A stretch of 64,000 nt of DNA, from contig NZ_CP121112.1 of NCBI RefSeq assembly GCF_029625295.1, positions 682,001-746,000 of the forward strand. The letters are read 5' to 3'. Source of the DNA: Flavobacterium gyeonganense. Lineage in GTDB: Bacteria; Bacteroidota; Bacteroidia; Flavobacteriales; Flavobacteriaceae. The notes beneath the pieces were generated by a model. It ran no database searches. It was not told the DNA's origin and saw only the letters and a program-made list of their open reading frames with translations. The stretch's first letter is position 1; every line of letters begins with the position of its first letter. The position numbers were made by a program, and so were the translations under genes. This document shows positions 59,397 to 64,000 of this stretch, piece by piece.

Positions 59397-61556
59397 TTAA
59401 AGATTCTTTAACTGATTCTCATTTTTGTTCTGGCTAATGGTCCAGAAGAAGCCTACGAAGAAGAATCTGTCTGCGGTTGGAACTATAGCTTGTCTTTGAT
59501 AAACTCCGCTTGAATCCGGATTTCTGGCATAATCGTATCCGAAAACGTTTTGTGTTCCTAAAAGATTTGAAACAGAGAAATAGAGGATTTTTTGTGTGGT
59601 CAATAAATATGCCCAGTTAAAACTTAAACTGTTATATGATTTTGTTTTTCCATTCATAAACTGTGTTTGGTTTGGATCATTATACGGGCGTCCTGAACTG
59701 AAACTGTTTGTAAATCCAATTTGCGATTTCCAGTCTGTTATAAAATATTTCGTTACAACTGATAAATTATGATTGGCCACAAAACTTGGTGTTACCATAT
59801 TTGGGAAATTCTTGTATTGTCTTTCTGAATCAATATAAGAATATGAAATCCAATATTCTAAATTTTTATACAAATTACTATCTCTCCAAAGCAAATCGAA
59901 ACCTTTTGCGTAACCTGAACCGTTGTTATTGAAAACCGAATTGTACTGAATATCCCTGGTATCGTACTGAACTAAATTCTTATAATTTTTATAATACAAC
60001 TCTGTTCTAAGCAATTGTCCTGGTTTTGAAAACGTGTAATTCAAAATATAATGACTTGCTTTTTCGCTTTCAAACTGATGGTATTTTGAATATTTAATAT
60101 AATCCACGACCGGAGTCTGAGTAAAATCTCCGTAAGCAAAAGAAAACTGACTCGTTTTTGAAAGTTTATAACCTAAGGAAGCTCTTGGCGCAATATTATT
60201 TTCGTTTAATAAACTGTTGTTTGAATATCTTAAACCAACTTTCAAAGCTAAATTTTTAGAGAATGAAACATCTCCTTCTGCATAAGATGCAAAAATATTT
60301 GAATCGTAACCGTTTTCAAAAGATGTAGCAGTAGCAATATCTTCGTTGTATTTGGTAATAAAATAATCAGCACCAAAAGACAATTTAAAATAATTGGAAA
60401 CCTTTTTTGATAATTTTAGTTTTAACTGCGCCGCATTTTCCTGACTCTCAATACCAGTAATATCATATTTCAATTTGTTTTTGCTGTAACCATAACTGAT
60501 TCCTGATGTCAGCTGCCATCCTGGCCCGATACTTCCTTTGTAAGATGAATTCAGATAGAAATTATTATTGTTCATATCTGTTCTGATCGGGTTTTCAAAA
60601 TTGATATTTTTCTGATTTAAATCGAATTTTTCTGAATCGAAAGAAGCGTAAAGTTTGAAAATTCCGTTTGTAAATTTATATCTGTAAACTGTTTCGCCTC
60701 CTAAAGACTGATACGGATTATTCCAATCTACATTTTGTGGAATCACCGCCTGATAAGGTGCCAGATTAACGTACATCATATTTACACTTAAGGAACTTTT
60801 TTCCCATTTTTGTGTGTTTCCTAAACTCAAACCAACCGTCATAAATCCGATATCAGTTTTTTCATGATCTTCTTCATCCTGCGTATTTAAAAGCAAAACA
60901 CTTGATAAAGCTTCACCATATTCAGCAGAATAACCTCCGGTAGAAAAAGCGATTCCGCTAAATAAGAAAGGAGAAAATCTGCTTCGGGTTGGTAAATTAT
61001 TAGTTGTTGCACCGTATGGCTGTGCTACTCGAATTCCGTCTACAAAAGTTTGTGTTTCGTTTGCTTCACCTCCACGTACAAATAAACGCCCGTCTTCACC
61101 AACACTTTGTGTTCCCGGCAAAGTCTGTAGTGCTGCTATAATATTTCCGGCAGAACCTGCTGTTGTCACAATATCCAGAGGTTTTAAAACTGAAACTCTC
61201 GCTTTATCCCCTGACTCCAGAGTTCCTGCAGTAATAACAACAGCGTCAAGAGCATTTATATTCTCTCTTAATTTAATCGTTTGGTCTTTATAATTGGCTA
61301 CATCAATTTCTGTTTTGAATGTTTCGAAAAGCAAAAAACTTACTACCAAAAACTTATTTCCTGTTTCAGTAGTTTCAAAAGAAAATTCTCCTGTTTCAGA
61401 ACTCGTTGCTCCATCGTAAGTCCCGTCTAAATAAATATTGGCACCAACAACCGGTTTTCCTTTTTGGTCAAGAACTTTTCCTGAAATAGTATTTTGAGCG
61501 AAAATAAATGCTGCAAAAAATAAAAAGGGTATTGTTAAAAATAATTTGGTTTTCAT
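59397..61556 (-). CDS. TonB-dependent receptor with CarboxypepD-like N-terminal domain
   Basis: Outer-membrane receptor of 719 residues. Signal peptide (1-20, ending IFA-QN), then a CarboxypepD_reg-like domain (ISGKVLDQKGKPVVGANIYLDGT, 24-46), a plug with GNIIAALQTLPGTQSVGEDGRLFVRGGE (about 135-160), and a 22-strand barrel ending in a short tail. No SusD partner is nearby. It is the first gene of a row of co-oriented genes for DUF2141, TPR, kinase/2TM and LytTR proteins. Ligand unknown. A 235-bp gap follows it. Confidence 0.93.
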   Translation of the reverse strand: MKTKLFLTIPFLFFAAFIFAQNTISGKVLDQKGKPVVGANIYLDGTYDGATSSETGEFSFETTETGNKFLVVSFLLFETFKTEIDVANYKDQTIKLRENINALDAVVITAGTLESGDKARVSVLKPLDIVTTAGSAGNIIAALQTLPGTQSVGEDGRLFVRGGEANETQTFVDGIRVAQPYGATTNNLPTRSRFSPFLFSGIAFSTGGYSAEYGEALSSVLLLNTQDEEDHEKTDIGFMTVGLSLGNTQKWEKSSLSVNMMYVNLAPYQAVIPQNVDWNNPYQSLGGETVYRYKFTNGIFKLYASFDSEKFDLNQKNINFENPIRTDMNNNNFYLNSSYKGSIGPGWQLTSGISYGYSKNKLKYDITGIESQENAAQLKLKLSKKVSNYFKLSFGADYFITKYNEDIATATSFENGYDSNIFASYAEGDVSFSKNLALKVGLRYSNNSLLNENNIAPRASLGYKLSKTSQFSFAYGDFTQTPVVDYIKYSKYHQFESEKASHYILNYTFSKPGQLLRTELYYKNYKNLVQYDTRDIQYNSVFNNNGSGYAKGFDLLWRDSNLYKNLEYWISYSYIDSERQYKNFPNMVTPSFVANHNLSVVTKYFITDWKSQIGFTNSFSSGRPYNDPNQTQFMNGKTKSYNSLSFNWAYLLTTQKILYFSVSNLLGTQNVFGYDYARNPDSSGVYQRQAIVPTADRFFFVGFFWTISQNKNENQLKNL

Positions 61557-61696
61557 GTCTTCTTTTGATTTTGATGAAGCAAATGTATTTTAACTTTTCT
61601 TGTTAAAAAATATTAAATAACCCAATTGTAGATTTTTGGGGATGAGTTGTAAAATACTAATTTGTATCTTAGCTATAAATTGAAAAAAACATTATT

Positions 61697-62154
61697 ATGT
61701 CAGAAAGTAAGAGAATTTCAAATCTATATCAGTCCATTTATAATGGAAATCCATGGCTGGAAGTTACTTTAGCACATACCTTAAGAGATGTTACTGCCGA
61801 ACAGGCGTACAGGAAAGTAAATCCTAATCTGAATACGATTTGGGAAATCGTGAATCATCTTATACAATGGAGAAGAAACATTTTAAAACGTATGCAGGGA
61901 GAAGTAATCATCACTCCGGATCATAACTATTTTGTGCCTGTTCTGGATCCATCTGAAGCAGCCTGGGAGCAGTCACTTCAAAACCTGGCAAAATCACAGG
62001 AAGCCTGGAATACTTTTTTGAAGATTTTGATGATGCTGATTTAGCAAAAATATATGCCAACAATAATCACACCTATTACGAACATATTCACGGAATCATT
62101 CAGCACGATGTTTACCATTTAGGACAGATTGTTATTTTGAAGAAAATACTTTAA
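61697..62154 (+). pseudogene. DinB superfamily protein with a homopolymer frameshift
   Basis: DinB/YfiT-like four-helix metalloprotein. The frame from the ATG at 61697 runs 115 codons and ends at 62044 just after EAWNTF. A run of six T (62014-62019) instead of seven causes the shift. One more T restores FFEDFDDADLAKIYANNN, and the frame reaches the stop at 62152-62154 with HIHGIIQHDVYHLGQI, the typical C-terminal metal site. The restored protein has about 152 residues. The N-terminal part has WEIVNHLIQWRRNIL with the first metal His. It starts 12 bp before the following membrane protein gene ends the gap. Sequencing error is possible. Confidence 0.82.
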
Positions 62155-62165
62155 AAAAGATAACA

Positions 62166-62786
62166 ATGAGAAACATTGAAAAACTTCAGACTTTACTTCC
62201 TTTAGGTTATATTTTTCTTGTGATTTTAGGAATAATTAAGGAGAGTATATATTATTACCAACTCGGTATAAATATTACTCCATATTCATCAATCATGGAT
62301 ATTTTGATAAGTCCTATAGCAACAATAACTTCACATCCTATTTTCATGATATGCATTATATTGATATTTATACTGCATTATAAACTACCAAAACTGTTAG
62401 TAAAATACCATCATAAAGAATGGGTTCAGAAAACTTTTGAATTAAAAAATACAAGTATTGAGAAAAAGTCATTATTATCAGAAGATGAAATAACAAATGA
62501 GTACATACTTATTTCAATAAAAACTCTCTGTTCAATTTTAATATCTCTCTTTCTTGGATTTGGAATCGGAGGAGGTTATTTTCTTTCTAAAAAAATAGAA
62601 AGAAATGAATTGAAATACAATTACAAACTAAATTATAACGATTCCAAATCTGAAAATGTTTATATAATTGGTACTAATACTTCTTATTATTTTTATTTAA
62701 CAGAAGGAAGTTCTACCGTAAAAATTGCACCTGTAGCTTCAATTAGGAATTTGGAAATAATAAAAAACAAAATGCTCACTAAATAA
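62166..62786 (+). CDS. Hypothetical membrane protein
   Basis: Unrecognised protein of 206 residues. Helices are predicted at about 10-27, 43-63 and 118-143. A soluble C-terminal part (about 150-206) has NTSYYFYLTEGSSTVKIAPVASIRNLEI. It starts 11 bp after the DinB gene and ends 15 bp before the acetyltransferase gene, all in the same orientation. No function can be given. Confidence 0.65.
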   Translation: MRNIEKLQTLLPLGYIFLVILGIIKESIYYYQLGINITPYSSIMDILISPIATITSHPIFMICIILIFILHYKLPKLLVKYHHKEWVQKTFELKNTSIEKKSLLSEDEITNEYILISIKTLCSILISLFLGFGIGGGYFLSKKIERNELKYNYKLNYNDSKSENVYIIGTNTSYYFYLTEGSSTVKIAPVASIRNLEIIKNKMLTK

Positions 62787-62801
62787 ATATTAAGATTGGG
62801 T

Positions 62802-63359
62802 ATGAAAACAGAAAAAGAAAAAATGATCAGCGGTGAATATTACAACGCTTTTGACCCAGAATTAGTAAAAGGCCGCAGAACTGCAAAAAATCTTTTGCAT
62901 AGCTTAAATGTAAAAGAATATCGGGTTACTAAAAAAGCAAAAGAAATTCTGAAAGAACTAATACCTAATGCCGGAGCTGGACTTTATATTGAACCACCGT
63001 TTCATTGTGATTACGGATATAATATTATTGCCGGCGACAATGTCTATTTTAATGTAAATTGTGTTGTTTTGGATTGTGCGCCTGTAACTATTGGTTCAAA
63101 TGTATTTATTGCACCCAATGTTCAGATTTACACTGCGTCTCACCCACTTGATGCTGAATTAAGAAAAACGCTCGAGAATGCGTATCCTGTTTCAATTGGA
63201 GATGATACCTGGATAGGCGGAAACACTGTAATTTGTCCGGGAGCAACAATCGGGAAAGGCTGTGTTATTGGAGCCGGATCTGTTGTTACCAAAAACATTC
63301 CGGATAATTCACTCGCTGTTGGAAATCCGGCTAAAGTAATTCGTAAACTAAATCAATAA
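62802..63359 (+). CDS. Sugar O-acetyltransferase (maltose/galactoside acetyltransferase type)
   Basis: Left-handed beta-helix enzyme of 185 residues from the ATG at 62802. It transfers acetyl from acetyl-CoA to a sugar hydroxyl. The N-terminal Mac domain, EKMISGEYYNAFDPELVKGR, is followed by FHCDYGYNIIAGDNVYFN. The catalytic His is in ASHPLD, and hexapeptide repeats (VSIGDDTWIGGNTVICPGATIG, then GCVIGAGSVV) form the helix. The end AVGNPAKVIR is typical of Maa/LacA. A TTG at 62796 would add two residues only. Confidence 0.92.
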   Translation: MKTEKEKMISGEYYNAFDPELVKGRRTAKNLLHSLNVKEYRVTKKAKEILKELIPNAGAGLYIEPPFHCDYGYNIIAGDNVYFNVNCVVLDCAPVTIGSNVFIAPNVQIYTASHPLDAELRKTLENAYPVSIGDDTWIGGNTVICPGATIGKGCVIGAGSVVTKNIPDNSLAVGNPAKVIRKLNQ

Positions 63360-63376
63360 TCTGAATCTAATAGATA

Positions 63377-63766
63377 ATGCTTACCTTAAACAAAGTTCAC
63401 CACATCGCGATTTTATGCTCTGATTATCAAAAATCTAAAACTTTTTATACTGAGGTTTTGGGATTAACCATTATCAGAGAAATATACCGCGAGGAACGTC
63501 AGTCATATAAACTTGATTTAGCCCTTAACGGCATTTATGTTGTTGAGTTATTTTCATTTCCAAATCCCCCCAAAAGACCTTCAAGACCTGAAGCTGTGGG
63601 TTTGCGCCATTTAGCTTTTGAAGTTATCAATTTAGATGAAACTATTGCTCTTTTGAATTCTAAAAACATTGAATCAGAACCTATCAGGATTGATGAAACC
63701 ACAGAAAAACGATTTACTTTTATCGCAGATCCCGATTTATTACCAATTGAATTTTATGAAAGATGA
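63377..63766 (+). CDS. VOC family protein (glyoxalase/YaeR-like)
   Basis: Metal-binding vicinal oxygen chelate protein of 129 residues. The halves are VHHIAILCSDYQKSKTFYTEVLGLTII (7-33) and LRHLAFEVINLDETIALLNSKNI (about 76-98), with metal residues His8, Glu near VELFSF, His78 and Glu125 (PIEFYE). It resembles the SMU1112c/YaeR group of unknown substrate. It starts 17 bp after the acetyltransferase gene. Confidence 0.88.
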   Translation: MLTLNKVHHIAILCSDYQKSKTFYTEVLGLTIIREIYREERQSYKLDLALNGIYVVELFSFPNPPKRPSRPEAVGLRHLAFEVINLDETIALLNSKNIESEPIRIDETTEKRFTFIADPDLLPIEFYER

Positions 63767-63884
63767 TTATTATTGAGATATTTCGACGCTATGCTACCGA
63801 AAACACACCGAAAGATTTTTCTTATATTCTCAATTTTAACATAATATACTGAGTATTTTTTATTTAAAACCCAATTTGATTCTC

Positions 63885-63911
63885 TAATTTTGTAATCCGC
63901 ATAAAATATGC
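63885..63911 (+). promoter_or_regulatory. -7 box and hairpin before the right-edge gene
   Basis: TAATTTTG (63885-63892) matches TAnnTTTG. Just after it, CGCATA-AAA-TATGCG (63897-63911) is a perfect inverted repeat at the expected transcription start. Confidence 0.5.
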
Positions 63912-63934
63912 GATACTACAAAATTTATAGTCTG

Positions 63935-64000
63935 ATGAACAAAACGGCGCAAATCAAAAAAAATCATCAATTTATTAAGTTTCGAAAATTAGTTATTGTT
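63935..64000 (+). CDS. Start of a gene cut by the right edge
   Basis: The frame from the ATG at 63935 is open to the edge, 22 codons: MNKTAQIKKNHQFIKFRKLV. A -7 box lies 43 bp upstream. The basic start could precede a signal sequence. The product cannot be named. Confidence 0.4.
   Translation, partial: MNKTAQIKKNHQFIKFRKLVIV

Noticed and set aside
1..64000. tRNA, rRNA, prophage, insertion sequence
   Set aside because: No cloverleaf, rRNA segment, transposase, integrase or phage structural gene was found on reading either strand.

Overview
The window comes from an AT-rich genome of the family Flavobacteriaceae (Bacteroidota), most likely Flavobacterium or a close relative. The signs are Bacteroidota-type -7 promoter boxes (TAnnTTTG), start codons with little or no Shine-Dalgarno sequence, TonB-dependent receptors, a DUF6377 regulator, 2TM-domain proteins, and a trp operon in the order E-G-D-C-F-B-A behind a Trp-Trp-Trp leader peptide. 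I see no tRNA, rRNA, CRISPR array, insertion sequence or phage gene.

1-13.3 kb is a carbohydrate-use locus. It has three secreted family 3 glycoside hydrolases (one cut by the left edge), a secreted esterase, a TonB-dependent receptor, a membrane DUF6377/TPR regulator and a divergent NrtR/AraR-type Nudix regulator. A perfect 21-bp palindrome overlaps the receptor promoter. The receptor and the GH3 gene behind it carry three single-base homopolymer frameshifts. 13.5-20 kb holds an acyl-CoA dehydrogenase/oxidase, a GNAT acetyltransferase, a processive family 2 glycosyltransferase, a GapN-type aldehyde dehydrogenase and a rhodanese.

19.7-31 kb is rich in sulfane-sulfur genes: a rhodanese, a Crp/Fnr regulator, a TauE/SafE exporter, a CstB-like persulfide dioxygenase-rhodanese and a split YeeE/YedE transporter. 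An AraC/quinone-reductase/DUF4260 group and cytochrome bd oxidase (cydAB) lie among them. The tauE and cstB-like promoters share a palindrome, GTRA-N6-TYAC, at exactly the same distance from the -7 box. This suggests that the Crp/Fnr protein activates a cst-like persulfide detoxification regulon.

31-36 kb holds glpD, a self-contained marR-nitroreductase-yceI operon with two operators, and a secreted protein. 36.3-43.9 kb is the complete trp operon with its attenuator. A gamma-glutamylcyclotransferase-like gene sits between trpB and trpA, and several gaps are filled by hairpin-forming repeats. 44-51 kb holds an M1 peptidase and a TetR-TolC-EmrA-EmrB drug-efflux operon with two operators over the promoter, then yaaA. 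52-55 kb holds a CCA-adding/HD enzyme, a small membrane protein and heme A synthase, with overlapping ends. 55-61.6 kb, on the minus strand, runs from a TonB receptor through DUF2141 and TPR proteins to a LytS-type kinase fused to a 2TM domain, three free 2TM proteins made by tandem duplication, and a LytTR response regulator. The right end has a frameshifted DinB gene, a membrane protein, a sugar O-acetyltransferase, a VOC protein and the start of another gene.

Dispersed hairpin repeats of several families lie between genes. One pair may be a structured RNA or a small mobile element.
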